NCBI RefSeq assembly: GCF_002250055.1
Contig: NZ_CP018866.1
Location: forward strand, 2,720,501-2,784,500
Length of the DNA: 64,000 nucleotides
Source of the DNA: Sutcliffiella cohnii
GTDB taxonomy: Bacteria; Bacillota; Bacilli; Bacillales; Bacillaceae_I
Direction: 5' to 3'
A program made the translations under genes and the position numbers. Below the pieces are notes generated by a model. The model worked only from the letters and a program-made list of their open reading frames with translations. It had not been told where the DNA came from and searched no databases. This document shows, piece by piece, positions 9,047 to 19,364 of the stretch. Numbering within the stretch: position 1 is the stretch's first letter; every line of letters starts with the position of its first letter.

Positions 9047-9075
9047 ATAAAAGTCCCTCCTCTGCAATATCTTTT

Positions 9076-10335
9076 TTATTCCTCTAATCGAGAATATACG
9101 TCCTGAAGCTCAATGTTTGTAGGATCCTCCTGAAGTAATACTTTAAATAGAGGCTTCGCTTCTTGTAGCAATCCTTCCTGCAATAAGAAGTAGGCATAGT
9201 CTTGAAGAAAGTCACTATTATCTTTAAAAGAAGTATATGCTTGACGGTAGTAATTTAATGCATCTGAATATTGTTCTAATCCTTCTTTAGCTAATGCTAA
9301 ATCCCAATCAAATTGAGGGTCAGTTTCACCGAACTTTTCTAATTCCTCGATACATTCCACTACATCATCAAATCGTTCTTCCTGTAACAATAGCTTTGTT
9401 AGCGTTAGAGCCGCTTCTAAGTAACCAGGATCAAGTGCAATGGCTTCTCTTAATAGTTTTTCTGCTTCATCTAAATTTTGCAGCTTTAATGCCATTTTTG
9501 CACTAAATAATTGTAATTCCTTATTGTACTCATTTACTGCTAAACCATCTTTTGATACTTGGAAACTTTCTTCTAATAAATTTTCATGTTCAAGTGCCTT
9601 TGCTAAATATAAATATACTGAAGCATATTCATAATCTAACTCTCTTACCTCTCTAAACTTTTCGATAGCCGTTTTAAAATATCCTGCTTGAAACGCAGTA
9701 AAAGCGTACTGAAATAATACGTCAATATTCAACTCTTTTTTTAACGCGTTGTCGTAATATGGCATCGCTTCTTCCCATTGGCCTGTACTACTATAACACT
9801 CTGCTAACCTCTCATCAAAAGAAAAATCAACTATTTCTCCAGATTTTTTTGCATTTACAAAATAAGGAATAGCCTTTTTATAATCGCCCATTGATAAATA
9901 CGTTTCACCAAGAGCGACATCAATGATTGGCTCATTTTGTAAAATACTTTTTGCCTCTAGTAACTTTCTTTCGCTAACCTCAAGTAAGCCTTGTGCTTGG
10001 TATAAGTCTGCCAAAAGCATTAACGTCTGGGGATATGATTCATCATCTCTAGGTACAGTTTCTAATAATCCAACCGCTTCATCATCTTCATCAGCATCAA
10101 TATAGACTTCTGCTAGAGATATTAATAATTCACTTTCCGTAGGATATTTAGCTACCAACTCTTCGAATATATTTTTCGCTTCGTTTATTAAACCTAGCTG
10201 AGTATAATAATGTGCAATATTATATTTCTCTTCATCGGAAAAGCTCTTCTCATTTTTCTTTAATAGAGATAGTCCTGTTTCCGTATCTCCACTTAGAATA
10301 TGTTCCATCGCTTTTTCTATTACATTGTTTGACAA
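9076..10335 (-). CDS. ypiA: Tetratricopeptide repeat protein YpiA
   Basis: 419-residue soluble protein made almost wholly of TPR-like helix pairs, for example [36 protein letters not shown] and [18 protein letters not shown]. It is the family linked with ReoY/YpiB in controlling ClpCP turnover of MurA in Firmicutes, so it probably acts as an adaptor scaffold. The start is TTG at 10335 with GAGAGGGAAAG upstream. It is followed by ypiB in the same direction. Confidence 0.9.
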   Translation of the reverse strand: MSNNVIEKAMEHILSGDTETGLSLLKKNEKSFSDEEKYNIAHYYTQLGLINEAKNIFEELVAKYPTESELLISLAEVYIDADEDDEAVGLLETVPRDDESYPQTLMLLADLYQAQGLLEVSERKLLEAKSILQNEPIIDVALGETYLSMGDYKKAIPYFVNAKKSGEIVDFSFDERLAECYSSTGQWEEAMPYYDNALKKELNIDVLFQYAFTAFQAGYFKTAIEKFREVRELDYEYASVYLYLAKALEHENLLEESFQVSKDGLAVNEYNKELQLFSAKMALKLQNLDEAEKLLREAIALDPGYLEAALTLTKLLLQEERFDDVVECIEELEKFGETDPQFDWDLALAKEGLEQYSDALNYYRQAYTSFKDNSDFLQDYAYFLLQEGLLQEAKPLFKVLLQEDPTNIELQDVYSRLEE

Positions 10336-10351
10336 ACTTTCCCTCTCCCTC

Positions 10352-11245
10352 TCATTGCAGTTGAAAATGCCCTGGTACTGTTACTTTACATTCGTTCCCA
10401 AATCCAGGACGAAAATATACTTCTTTTCCGGCTTTTAATATCTTTCCTCTATGAAATGTAATCTCCGGTTGTTGATTATCATAATCTAGTTCGCTTGCAG
10501 TTTCAAGAATCATCCCTTCTGGACACGTATATAAATTATAATCTAACTCCCCTCCAATTCTAATTTCTCCTTTTGAAGGGTAAATTCCTATCTTCATCAA
10601 CACATCTAAGGGTAAAGGGGCATGTTGTTTTGGACACGTTTGTACAAACACAATGTTTTGTTCTTTTAATACTCCTGACCAAATTTTATTAAAACTTTTC
10701 ATCTTTGGTCCTTTGTAAATAGGAAAAAAAGCAAGTGGAAATTGGTATAAAGCATCTTTAATCCATCCCCAAGGGTGCGTTTTAAAGGCTTCTACATTTT
10801 CTATTTCGATAAAAATAGCCGGAATTTTATTTCTTTTGCACTTTCTTACAATAGAGGGAGTTAATTTTTCTAGCGGTAGTTTTAATGCTAAATAATAATC
10901 GATAGGACTATTGAGCAGACGTGCTCTAGCTTCTTTTAATCGGTCGTGAAATTCTCTTTCACTCTCAATGGTAAAGACCGATATCAACGTTGTACAACCT
11001 CTGTTAATAAGCTTATTCGTTATGTATGTTTTAAATTGTGAAAAATTCATCATTTGCATATTATAATCTATCATGACATGACCAGGTGTTAAAATATATT
11101 GCGATAGATTCATCGTAAAATAACTTTCTATTGGTTGGTTATTTTCTTTCATAAAAGAAATTTTATTGTGTTTTACTAAGAGGGAGTACGTTTTAATTTC
11201 TTTATCGTGCTTTAAAACATTCACTTCCTCCATTATATAGGCCAT
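10352..11245 (-). CDS. Unrecognised protein, possible degenerate amidohydrolase fold
   Basis: 297 residues, not recognised. The layout recalls metal-dependent amidohydrolases: an N-terminal beta-rich part ending YILTPGHVMIDYNM (compare PGxIDxH), then LINRGCTTLISVFTI (compare GGxTTxxd), alternating helix/strand segments, and a C-terminal beta part with EIRIGGELDYNLYTCPEG and GKILKAGKEVYF. The metal-binding histidines expected after PGxID are absent, so if related it is probably not a hydrolase. The ATG at 11245 has AGGAGGGATA. It lies 17 bp before ypiA and 72 bp after aroA, an insertion relative to the B. subtilis order. Confidence 0.6.
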   Translation of the reverse strand: MAYIMEEVNVLKHDKEIKTYSLLVKHNKISFMKENNQPIESYFTMNLSQYILTPGHVMIDYNMQMMNFSQFKTYITNKLINRGCTTLISVFTIESEREFHDRLKEARARLLNSPIDYYLALKLPLEKLTPSIVRKCKRNKIPAIFIEIENVEAFKTHPWGWIKDALYQFPLAFFPIYKGPKMKSFNKIWSGVLKEQNIVFVQTCPKQHAPLPLDVLMKIGIYPSKGEIRIGGELDYNLYTCPEGMILETASELDYDNQQPEITFHRGKILKAGKEVYFRPGFGNECKVTVPGHFQLQ

Positions 11246-11316
11246 TTAAATATCCCTCCTATTATAGCTTGTCTTATCAACAAACTATGTTAGGAAGGAT
11301 TAATATATGATATATA

Positions 11317-12609
11317 TTAAGAAATTAAATTGGAAAGGTGGTCAAAAAAGTTAGGATAAGACACTGAGATAGCTTCACTATTTTGTAACAGCACCTCTCC
11401 TTCTTCTACTATTAAAGCTGCTACCGCTAGCATCATGCCGATACGATGATCTCCATAACTGTTAACTTCTGCTCCATGCAATGGTGTATTATTGCCGACA
11501 ATAACCATCCCATCGTCTGTTTCCGTTATATTAGCACCCAATTTTGTTAGTTCACTAACAACAGTACGAATTCTATTTGTTTCCTTCACTTTCAATTCCT
11601 CAGCATCTTTTATGACAGTCGTTCCTTTTGCTCTTGTTGCTAATAAAGCTATTATTGGGATTTCATCAATTAGTCTCGGCATAATTTCACCACCAATTAC
11701 AATACCGTGTAACTCACTCGTTTCCACAATTAAATCAGCATAAGGTTCTGGACCTTCTACATTTTTATTCTCGTAGAAAACAGTCGCACCCATTTGTTCT
11801 ACCACATCAATAATGCCGGTTCTCGTTTTATTTAAACCTACTTTTTTCAACGTTATTTTACTGTTTGGAACGATTAATGCTGCTACGATAAAAAAGGCGG
11901 CCGAAGATATATCACCAGGAACAGTAATATGTATTCCACCAGTTAAAGTCTGATTGCCTTTCAGACGAACAGTATTGCCTGTTTCTTCTATTTCACAGCC
12001 AAATGCTTGTAACATTCTTTCTGTATGGTCTCTTGACTTAGCAGGCTCATGTATAACCATTTCTCCTTCACCTTGCAACGCAGCGAGAAGTAAAGCTGAT
12101 TTTACTTGTGCAGATGCTACAGGCGAATGAAACTCTATGTTTGAAATATCACTACCAGAAATGGAAATCGGGGTATAGTTTGCATCAGCTCTTCCGTGAA
12201 TGTTTGCTCCCATTTTACGAAGTGGATCTGTTACACGTTTCATTGGCCGCTTTGCAATGGACTCATCTCCAACAACTACTGAATGGAAAGGCTGTCCAGC
12301 AAGTAGACCCATCATCAATCTAGCAGTAGTTCCTGAATTCCCAACGTCCAGCACTTCAGTAGGTTCTACTAGTCCTTTAAGTCCTTTTCCATGAACTGTA
12401 ACCTCTGTACCTTTTTGGTCAATTTCAACACCCAATTTTCGAAAACAATGTATCGTACTTAAACAATCTTCTCCTTCTAGAAAGTTTTCAACTGTTGTCG
12501 TACCAGTTGCAATAGAACTAAACATCACTGCTCGATGGGAAATAGACTTATCACCTGGTATGTCTATTTCTCCTCGTAGATTTTTTACATTTGTCACCAA
12601 TTCTTTCAT
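11317..12609 (-). CDS. aroA: 3-phosphoshikimate 1-carboxyvinyltransferase (EPSP synthase)
   Basis: Joins phosphoenolpyruvate to shikimate-3-phosphate, sixth step of the shikimate pathway. Called aroE in B. subtilis. The 430 residues have the full family length. Signatures are [18 protein letters not shown] near the N-terminus, [16 protein letters not shown] at about 87-102, and the C-terminal catalytic region [11 protein letters not shown] and KETNRIRTV. The ATG at 12609 follows GGAGGATTAAC. It is the last recognised aromatic gene of the supraoperon, 23 bp after tyrA. Confidence 0.96.
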   Translation of the reverse strand: MKELVTNVKNLRGEIDIPGDKSISHRAVMFSSIATGTTTVENFLEGEDCLSTIHCFRKLGVEIDQKGTEVTVHGKGLKGLVEPTEVLDVGNSGTTARLMMGLLAGQPFHSVVVGDESIAKRPMKRVTDPLRKMGANIHGRADANYTPISISGSDISNIEFHSPVASAQVKSALLLAALQGEGEMVIHEPAKSRDHTERMLQAFGCEIEETGNTVRLKGNQTLTGGIHITVPGDISSAAFFIVAALIVPNSKITLKKVGLNKTRTGIIDVVEQMGATVFYENKNVEGPEPYADLIVETSELHGIVIGGEIMPRLIDEIPIIALLATRAKGTTVIKDAEELKVKETNRIRTVVSELTKLGANITETDDGMVIVGNNTPLHGAEVNSYGDHRIGMMLAVAALIVEEGEVLLQNSEAISVSYPNFFDHLSNLIS

Positions 12610-12632
12610 TGTTAATCCTCCAAAATTTTATA

Positions 12633-13751
12633 TTATACATTTAAATACGTTTCATAGGAAGTATGTTGTTGAATGCATCGTTGTGCTTTAACCCTATCTT
12701 CCTCTGATTGAAAACTTATTCGCAATGCGCCATAAATGTCTGTTCGTGTTTCAATAATACGGATATTCGTAATACTTATTTTTTCCTTCGCTAAATAACC
12801 GGTTATTTCTGATATCACACCTGGGTGGTCAGGAATATCAACATATAAGTCATAGAATGAAGGGATTGCTCCTTTTTGTTTCACTGACAAACCATCTCGA
12901 AACGATTTCGCACTCTCAAAAAATGATACTAATTCTTCTTCATCCCCACGTAACAATTTTTCTTTTATATCCGTCATTTCTTTTTCCCAGTTATTAAATA
13001 ATTGTAACAAATGCTCTTTATTTTGAATAAGTATATCTTTCCACATTACTGGATTACTAGAGGCAATCCGTGTGATGTCTCTGAATCCTCCAGCAGCTAA
13101 ATTAGACACGATATTATTTTCTTCATTTAACACTTCAGCTTGGTGGACAAGACTTGCCGCTATAATATGTGGAAAGTGACTAATTGCACCTACCACTTTA
13201 TCGTGTTCAGAAGGTTGCAACGTAATAAATTTTGCTCTTGTACCTTGTAACCATTGTTTTAACAATTGAACTTTGTCCTCACCGATACTATCATCTGGGG
13301 TTAAAATATAGAAGGCATTTTCAAACAAGTGAGCCTTCGCAGCAACAACACCACTTTTATGGGAACCAGCCATAGGATGCCCCCCTATATAAGTTACGTT
13401 AGATGCTTCAAATAACTGTTTGGAAAACTGTACAATTTTTTCTTTAGTACTTCCAACATCTGTAATAATTACCTCTTTAGAAAAAGAAACTTTACTTAAA
13501 CGTTGTAACACTTCTTTTGTTTGTAAAACAGGAACCGATACGATAATTAAGTCCATTTTTTCTGCCGTTACTAAATAATCATTACTTACTTTATCTATTA
13601 CCCCAAGCGTCTTAGCTAGGTTTGCTTGTTCTTCTTTTACATCAAATCCAAAAATAACGGATGAAGGATATGTAGCTTTAATAGAAGCCGCTATAGAGCC
13701 GCCTATTAAACCGAGCCCAATAACTAAAACATTACCATCCACTGTGTTCAT
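12633..13751 (-). CDS. tyrA: Prephenate dehydrogenase with ACT domain
   Basis: NAD-dependent oxidative decarboxylation of prephenate to 4-hydroxyphenylpyruvate for tyrosine. The 372 residues comprise an N-terminal Rossmann fold (VIGLGLIGGSIA at 9-20), the TyrA helical dimer domain with GGHPMAGSHKSG and GGFRDITRIA, and a C-terminal ACT domain (YVDIPDHPGVISEITGYLA, near 300). The ATG at 13751 is preceded by AAAGAGGGGAG; a TTG eight codons upstream lacks such a site. Two terminator-like hairpins lie between hisC and tyrA. Confidence 0.95.
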   Translation of the reverse strand: MNTVDGNVLVIGLGLIGGSIAASIKATYPSSVIFGFDVKEEQANLAKTLGVIDKVSNDYLVTAEKMDLIIVSVPVLQTKEVLQRLSKVSFSKEVIITDVGSTKEKIVQFSKQLFEASNVTYIGGHPMAGSHKSGVVAAKAHLFENAFYILTPDDSIGEDKVQLLKQWLQGTRAKFITLQPSEHDKVVGAISHFPHIIAASLVHQAEVLNEENNIVSNLAAGGFRDITRIASSNPVMWKDILIQNKEHLLQLFNNWEKEMTDIKEKLLRGDEEELVSFFESAKSFRDGLSVKQKGAIPSFYDLYVDIPDHPGVISEITGYLAKEKISITNIRIIETRTDIYGALRISFQSEEDRVKAQRCIQQHTSYETYLNV

Positions 13752-13772
13752 CTCTCCCCTCTTTAAATAACT

Positions 13773-13811
13773 CAAAAAAATAAAAATAGTTAGTTCGCCT
13801 AGGAAGCGAAC
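13773..13811 (-). terminator. Second terminator-like hairpin before tyrA
   Basis: On the minus strand GTTCGC (13811-13806) pairs with GCGAAC (13798-13793) around a 7-nt loop and is followed by an interrupted T tract to 13774. It comes directly after the hisC terminator. It may act with it in tandem or as a small attenuator for tyrA-aroA. Confidence 0.45.
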
Positions 13812-13830
13812 AGGAATAAATAATCATGCA

Positions 13831-13861
13831 AAAAAGAAAGAGAGGAAGTCATCCTCTCTTT
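13831..13861 (-). terminator. Terminator after hisC
   Basis: AAAGAGAGGA (13837-13846) pairs perfectly with TCCTCTCTTT (13852-13861), 5-nt loop. On the minus strand it is followed by CTTTTTTG. It overlaps the hisC stop codon and lies inside the supraoperon. Confidence 0.82.
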
Positions 13862-14954
13862 AAACATTTTCTTGAAGAAATTGAGTTATAAGAGAAAAGA
13901 GTTCCTCATTTTGTTCCGGTGTACCTACTGTGATACGAACACAAGTAGGGAATCCTAACGCCTTTCCAGAACGAACAATGTATCCTCGTTCCAATAAATA
14001 TTGAAACACTTCGTCTCCATCTCTTTGGAAATCAATAAGAATGAAGTTTCCTTGTGACTTGTAATACTTTAGCCCTGTTTCTTCACAGAAAGAATAAAAA
14101 GTACTTAAAGCTTCTTTGTTTTTTCTAGCACAAGATTGCACGAAAGCAGAATCTTCAATACTTGCAGCACCAGCAGCTTGAGCAAAACTATTAACATTAA
14201 ACGGTTCTCTCACCGGTTCTAAGGCTCGTATGACTTCTTCACTACTAATTCCATAACCTAAGCGAAAACTTGCTAATCCATAAGCTTTTGAGAATGTTCT
14301 AGTAATGAATAAATTAGAAAAACGGGAAAGAAGGGCTACGGAATTAGGATAATCATCTTCCGTAACGTATTCATAGTACGCTTCATCCGCTACTACTAAC
14401 GTAGTGGAAGGTACTTTTTCTAAAAATGGTATTAGCTGTTGTTCATTAATATAATTCCCTGTTGGATTATTAGGATTACATAACCATACAACAGCTGTTT
14501 TCTCATCTATTTGTTCTAACATTTGCTGAAGATTATGGTCTCCATCTTCCGTTAACGGTACTTCACGGATTTCTGCATTTTCGATAATAGCATTATGTTT
14601 ATACTGAGTAAAAGTAGGAGTTGCCATTACCGTATTCTTCCCAGGTGCTAGCAGTCCACGGCAAATGATTTGAATAAGTTCATCTGAACCATTCCCAAAC
14701 ATTAGCTGTTTCTCAGTAACGTCAAGATGATTTGCGATTACCGTTCTTAATTGTTGTGCATATCCATCAGGATATGTAGCACTTTTCTCTAATTTTTCAA
14801 ATAAAGTTGTTTTTACATTTGGAGAACAACCGTATGGGTTCTCATTAGATGCAAGTTTTACAATGTTTTCTAAACCATATTCCCTCTTTACTTCTTCGAT
14901 TGGTTTACCGGGTTGATATGGTTTTAATGACGTTAGCTGTTGTTTAAGCTTCAT
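13860..14954 (-). CDS. hisC: Histidinol-phosphate/aromatic aminotransferase
   Basis: PLP-dependent class-I/II aminotransferase. In Bacillus the enzyme serves histidine, tyrosine and phenylalanine synthesis, and its place in the aromatic supraoperon agrees. The 364 residues include ASNENPYG near 35-42, CNPNNPTG at about 159-166, VADEAYYEY and the PLP lysine in [18 protein letters not shown] near 222-239. The ATG at 14954 follows AGAAAGGTAG; trpA ends 7 bp upstream. Confidence 0.95.
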   Translation of the reverse strand: MKLKQQLTSLKPYQPGKPIEEVKREYGLENIVKLASNENPYGCSPNVKTTLFEKLEKSATYPDGYAQQLRTVIANHLDVTEKQLMFGNGSDELIQIICRGLLAPGKNTVMATPTFTQYKHNAIIENAEIREVPLTEDGDHNLQQMLEQIDEKTAVVWLCNPNNPTGNYINEQQLIPFLEKVPSTTLVVADEAYYEYVTEDDYPNSVALLSRFSNLFITRTFSKAYGLASFRLGYGISSEEVIRALEPVREPFNVNSFAQAAGAASIEDSAFVQSCARKNKEALSTFYSFCEETGLKYYKSQGNFILIDFQRDGDEVFQYLLERGYIVRSGKALGFPTCVRITVGTPEQNEELFSLITQFLQENV

Positions 14955-14961
14955 GATTGAT

Positions 14962-15762
14962 CTACCTTTCTAAAATAATAGGTGCAATCATGGATTGCAC
15001 TTGTTTCTGTATAAAATGGAGTGCGACGTCGTTATTAGTTGAAATATTACTTAATTGCTTTTCGACTAACTCAATAATGGCACTACCTATCACTATCCCG
15101 TTACAATGCGGGAGAAGTTCTTTTATTTGTTCAGCACTTGAAATTCCGAATCCAACTGCTACAGGTATGTTACTTTCTTTCATTGCATCTTGAAGAAATT
15201 GTTGAACTTTTGGAGAAAGTTCTTTTCTTATCCCTGTAACCCCTAACGAAGAGACACAATAAAGGAAACCTTCTGCATTATTTGCAATTAATTTTATTCT
15301 TTCATTAGATGTTGGCGCAACTAAAGATATATATTTTAGTCCATTTTGTTGGCAGCGCTGTCGAACTATTTCACTCTCCTCGAATGGTAAATCGGGAACG
15401 AGTAATCCATCTACCTCATTTTTATCCGTTAAAGCGAAAAAGCGTTCATATCCTAATTGTAACACAGGATTAAAGTACGTAAAGAGAATAATCGGAATTT
15501 TTACTCCTTTTTTTCTCATCTGCCCAGCTAAATTAATAGCATTTTCTAAATTCATATTTCCTCGTAACGCTCTTTGAGAGGACCGTTGAATAATAGGTCC
15601 ATCTGCAAGCGGGTCGGAATAAGGTACCCCTAATTCTATTACGGATGCACCAGCCTCTTGAAGTAAAAGCGCTAAATCTATCGTGAATTGTGGAGTTGGA
15701 TCACCTGCCATTATAAAAGGTATAAACATTTTCGAATGATTAGGTAATCTGTTACCGTACAT
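14962..15762 (-). CDS. trpA: Tryptophan synthase alpha subunit
   Basis: Cleaves indole-3-glycerol phosphate to indole, which is channelled to TrpB. A TIM barrel of 266 residues, with the catalytic glutamate and aspartate in [18 protein letters not shown] (about 34-51), FTYFNPVL, and phosphate-binding GFGIS near 215. The ATG at 15762 overlaps the trpB 3' end by 11 bp, so translation is probably coupled. Confidence 0.96.
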   Translation of the reverse strand: MYGNRLPNHSKMFIPFIMAGDPTPQFTIDLALLLQEAGASVIELGVPYSDPLADGPIIQRSSQRALRGNMNLENAINLAGQMRKKGVKIPIILFTYFNPVLQLGYERFFALTDKNEVDGLLVPDLPFEESEIVRQRCQQNGLKYISLVAPTSNERIKLIANNAEGFLYCVSSLGVTGIRKELSPKVQQFLQDAMKESNIPVAVGFGISSAEQIKELLPHCNGIVIGSAIIELVEKQLSNISTNNDVALHFIQKQVQSMIAPIILER

Positions 15763-16945
15763 AGCCTTGTTCCTCCATCGTATTCATTATAGTTTGAACA
15801 TCCTTATCCCCTCTACCAGATAGACATACTAGTATTGATTCATTACTTTTCATATTCTTCGCTGCTTTGAAGGCGAATGCCAGCGCGTGGGAAGATTCTA
15901 ATGCTGGGAGAATCCCTTCTTTTTTTGATAAAAACGAAAGTGCTTCTAGCGCTTCCATATCCGTGACATTAACATATTTTACACGGTTTGTATCATGTAA
16001 GTAGGCATGTTCTGGTCCAATTCCCGGATAATCTAAACCAGCTGAAATACTATAAGGTTCCGTAATTTGGCCATATTCATCTTGAAGTAAATAGGTTAAA
16101 GAACCGTGGATAACTCCCTTTGACCCTTTAGCTAACGTTGCAGCATGATTGTCTGTATGAATGCCTTTTCCACCAGCTTCTACTCCTATTAATTCCACTA
16201 CATCTTGTAGGAAGTGATAAAACATCCCTATTGCATTACTACCACCACCTACACATGCAACTACTTTCGTAGGCAACTTCCCTTCTCTTTCAAGAAACTG
16301 TCCTTTCGCTTCTTCGCTAATTATTTTTTGAAATTCCCGTACCATGTATGGATAAGGATGTGGTCCTACAACTGAACCAATCATATAAAAGTGGTCCTCA
16401 CAATGCTGAACCCAATATCTAATCGCTTCATTTGTGGCATCTTTTAAAGTTTTGCTGCCACTATCCACAGGAACAACTTCAGCTCCTAACAATTTCATTC
16501 GAAATACATTTAATTCTTGTCTCCTTATATCCTCTTCACCCATAAAAACTTTACACTCAAGGCCAAATTTAGCAGCAACGGTAGCAGCCGCAACACCGTG
16601 TTGACCCGCACCTGTTTCCGCTATTATTTTCTTTTTCCCTAACCTTTTCGCTAACAATGCTTGAGCGATAGCATTATTAATTTTATGTGCACCTGTATGA
16701 TTAAGGTCTTCCCTTTTCAAATATATTTTTGCTCCATTAAGTTCTTCTGTTATGTTTTTCGCAAAAGTTAGTGCTGTCGGTCTTCCCGAAAATTCGTTTA
16801 AATGAAATAGAAGTTCTTGAGAAAATTGTTCATCTTGTATTGCTTCCTGTAAGCCTTTCTCTAATTCTTCTAGGGGTGCCATTAACGTTTCAGGCACATA
16901 CTTACCACCAAATTGGCCGTATCTTCCAAAATAATCTGGTATCAT
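15752..16945 (-). CDS. trpB: Tryptophan synthase beta subunit
   Basis: PLP enzyme that joins indole and serine to tryptophan. The 397 residues begin with [16 protein letters not shown]. The PLP lysine lies in [10 protein letters not shown] (near 84-93), followed by [10 protein letters not shown] and phosphate-binding [10 protein letters not shown]. Overlaps trpF by 4 bp (ATGA) and trpA by 11 bp. Motifs are complete, so it should be active. Confidence 0.97.
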   Translation of the reverse strand: MIPDYFGRYGQFGGKYVPETLMAPLEELEKGLQEAIQDEQFSQELLFHLNEFSGRPTALTFAKNITEELNGAKIYLKREDLNHTGAHKINNAIAQALLAKRLGKKKIIAETGAGQHGVAAATVAAKFGLECKVFMGEEDIRRQELNVFRMKLLGAEVVPVDSGSKTLKDATNEAIRYWVQHCEDHFYMIGSVVGPHPYPYMVREFQKIISEEAKGQFLEREGKLPTKVVACVGGGSNAIGMFYHFLQDVVELIGVEAGGKGIHTDNHAATLAKGSKGVIHGSLTYLLQDEYGQITEPYSISAGLDYPGIGPEHAYLHDTNRVKYVNVTDMEALEALSFLSKKEGILPALESSHALAFAFKAAKNMKSNESILVCLSGRGDKDVQTIMNTMEEQGYVR

Positions 16946-17586
16946 CCTCTCACCTTACTTTCTAATTTTTCTATTAGCTCTTTGTTTTTTTGAAAATTCA
17001 CTTCGATCCCGCTCGAAAGGTCAATTCCGTCCAGTTCTTCATATAATAAAAGTTTTTCAATGTTATCAACTGTAATACCACCAGCAACAATTAGTGGGAC
17101 AAAAAGACGTTTTGTTACTTCCTTATAGTTTGGAATATACGTCCAGTCAAACACTTTTCCTGTCCCTCCATACTGCGAACCCACTTTACAATCTATTAAA
17201 ACCGCGTCAATCAACTTTTCATATTTTTCTATTTTCCTAACTGTTTCATCCCCTTTATGGTGAAAAACTTTCCATATTTCCACAAGGGTCTTTTCTTTTA
17301 ATTTCCGAATATAACCTGGTGATTCGTCACCGTGTAATTGGATAATTGATAGATTTAATGATTTTACTATACTTACAATTTCTTCGATAGATTGATTGAC
17401 AAAAACACCAACTAATTTTTTATCAGTAATATCGACATCACTTAACCACTTCAAAGTTTGTTGGACCGTAACTTGCCTCTTACTTTCTGCAAATATAAAC
17501 CCTATATGACTTGCAGAAGATTGCGATACGATTTGGAGGTCTTCACCACTTTTTGTTCCACAAAATTTTAAAAGTAAATTTTTCAT
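16942..17586 (-). CDS. trpF: Phosphoribosylanthranilate isomerase
   Basis: TIM-barrel isomerase of tryptophan synthesis, 214 residues. The catalytic cysteine lies in [12 protein letters not shown] (7-18) and the catalytic aspartate in [15 protein letters not shown] (about 133-147), with GGI near 174. Linked by 4-bp ATGA overlaps to both trpC and trpB. The sequence is more A/T-rich and diverged than its neighbours, but it shows no disruption. Confidence 0.94.
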   Translation of the reverse strand: MKNLLLKFCGTKSGEDLQIVSQSSASHIGFIFAESKRQVTVQQTLKWLSDVDITDKKLVGVFVNQSIEEIVSIVKSLNLSIIQLHGDESPGYIRKLKEKTLVEIWKVFHHKGDETVRKIEKYEKLIDAVLIDCKVGSQYGGTGKVFDWTYIPNYKEVTKRLFVPLIVAGGITVDNIEKLLLYEELDGIDLSSGIEVNFQKNKELIEKLESKVRG

Positions 17587-18344
17587 ACTACGTGTTCCTT
17601 AAACAGTTTGGTAACGGCTGCTTTTACATTTTTTTCTTTCATAAATGTTTCCCCTACAAGTATGGCGTTAGCACCGCTATTTACGATTGTTTCAATACAA
17701 TCGAATGAACGAATCCCGCTTTCACTAACAAAAAGAGATTCTTCCGGTATATATTTCGCTAAATTTACCGTTGTTTGTAAGCTCGTTTCAAACGTGTCTA
17801 AATTCCGATTGTTAACTCCGATTATTTTAGGTATAAATGTTTGTAATAACCGCTCTAATCGAGATAAGCTATGAACCTCGACTAACACATCTAAACCATG
17901 GTTATACGCTTCATTATATAATTGGTATAACTGTTTATCTTCCAACACTTCCGCAATTAATAATATTGCATCCGCGCCTATTTCCACACTTTCCGTAATT
18001 TGCTTTGGATCAATAATAAAGTCTTTCCTCAAAATAGGAACACTTGTAACTTGTTTCACCATTGATAAATCATGATGGCAGCCTTGGAAAAAAGTTTCAT
18101 CCGTTAAAACGGAAATAGCATCTACAAGAACTGCTTCATATTGAGCTGCAATTTCTAGCGGATCGAATCTGTCTCTTATGACCCCTTTTGACGGAGAAGC
18201 TTTTTTTATTTCTGCAATTACCGCAAGTGATCGGTTCGGGTTTTTTAGTGCGTTATAAAAGGAAACCTTTTCAACATTTTGTTTCGGTCTCGCAGTTAAG
18301 GTTTTAACTTCTTTCTTTTTTTGCTCAATGATTTGCGCTAGCAT
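17583..18344 (-). CDS. trpC: Indole-3-glycerol phosphate synthase
   Basis: Ring closure step of tryptophan synthesis. The 253-residue TIM barrel has the signature AEIKKASPSKGVI at about 43-55, VLTDETFFQG, LRKDFI near 110, GVNNRNL and VSESGI. The ATG at 18344 follows AAAGGGGACAATTTC and lies inside the trpD end (20-bp overlap). Confidence 0.96.
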   Translation of the reverse strand: MLAQIIEQKKKEVKTLTARPKQNVEKVSFYNALKNPNRSLAVIAEIKKASPSKGVIRDRFDPLEIAAQYEAVLVDAISVLTDETFFQGCHHDLSMVKQVTSVPILRKDFIIDPKQITESVEIGADAILLIAEVLEDKQLYQLYNEAYNHGLDVLVEVHSLSRLERLLQTFIPKIIGVNNRNLDTFETSLQTTVNLAKYIPEESLFVSESGIRSFDCIETIVNSGANAILVGETFMKEKNVKAAVTKLFKEHVV

Positions 18345-19359
18345 GAAATTGTCCCCTTTCCTGTTTAAGTAGTTGTAATTGTCTTAATGCGTCTCCATTT
18401 TTTAATAGTTGCTTAGCTTGATAAATCCCTTCAATCATAGATTTTGCTATATTCGCAACATACAATGCAGCTCCAGCGTTATAGGCAATCGTATCAATAA
18501 CGGCTTCGGTTGACTTTAGCTGAAAAGCTTGCTGAATTGTTTGTGCACTTTCTAAAGAATTGCGAACTTGAATGTCTTGTAGACTATGTCTTCGTAACCC
18601 AACTTCTTCAGGTTCAACCGAAAATTTGTGGAGCTGACCATTTTTAACCTCAAGTACGTGAGACTTTCCTGTTATAGAAAACTCATCTAATCCGTCCTCA
18701 CCACAAACTAAAAGAACATGAGTAGCCTTTAATTCGACGAGTACTTGTGCCATTTTTTCCGCATAAGTTTTAGAGAAAACTCCAATCACTTGGTTTTTAC
18801 ATTGAACTGGGTTGGCTAAAGGTCCTAATATGTTAAATATCGTTCGGAAACCAATTTCTTTTCGTGGTTGGACAGCATGCTTCATTCCTTCGTGATAGTT
18901 AGGTGCAAATAAAAAGGCCATTCCTTTTTTTTGGAGAGCAGCTTTCACATCCTCCGTTGTTTGCTGTACTGGTATTTGCAATTGCTCTAACACATCGGCA
19001 CTACCGCTTTTAGATGTAAACGCTCGGTTTCCATGCTTCGCAACTTTAGCACCACCACTGGAAGCAACAATCGCCGCAGCTGTTGATATGTTAAAAGTGG
19101 AAGCACTATCTCCTCCTGTTCCACATGTATCTATTACGTTAGGATGATTAAATTCTATTTTTTTCATTTTCATTCTCATTGCCTGTGTGAAACCTAGCAT
19201 TTCTTCTACTGTTTCCCCCCGAAAACGCAACACTGTAATAAAACTTGCTATTTGGCTAGCTGTTATATTTCCATCCATAATAAGTGACATCGCATGTTCT
19301 GCTTCCTTTTCAGTTAACGACTTGTTATCTATTACTCTTTGTAAATATTGTTGAAACAT
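18325..19359 (-). CDS. trpD: Anthranilate phosphoribosyltransferase
   Basis: Transfers phosphoribose to anthranilate. The 344 residues include the PRPP-binding DTCGTGGDSASTFNIS near 76-91, KHGNRAFTSKSGSADVLE and the conserved VFGEDGLDE-like VCGEDGLDEFS. The ATG at 19359 is chosen because GAGGGTGA lies 5 nt upstream. A GTG at 19368, which overlaps the trpE stop as GTGA, would sit directly on the same site and is less likely. Confidence 0.95.
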   Translation of the reverse strand: MFQQYLQRVIDNKSLTEKEAEHAMSLIMDGNITASQIASFITVLRFRGETVEEMLGFTQAMRMKMKKIEFNHPNVIDTCGTGGDSASTFNISTAAAIVASSGGAKVAKHGNRAFTSKSGSADVLEQLQIPVQQTTEDVKAALQKKGMAFLFAPNYHEGMKHAVQPRKEIGFRTIFNILGPLANPVQCKNQVIGVFSKTYAEKMAQVLVELKATHVLLVCGEDGLDEFSITGKSHVLEVKNGQLHKFSVEPEEVGLRRHSLQDIQVRNSLESAQTIQQAFQLKSTEAVIDTIAYNAGAALYVANIAKSMIEGIYQAKQLLKNGDALRQLQLLKQERGQFHASANH

Positions 19360-19364
19360 GATTA

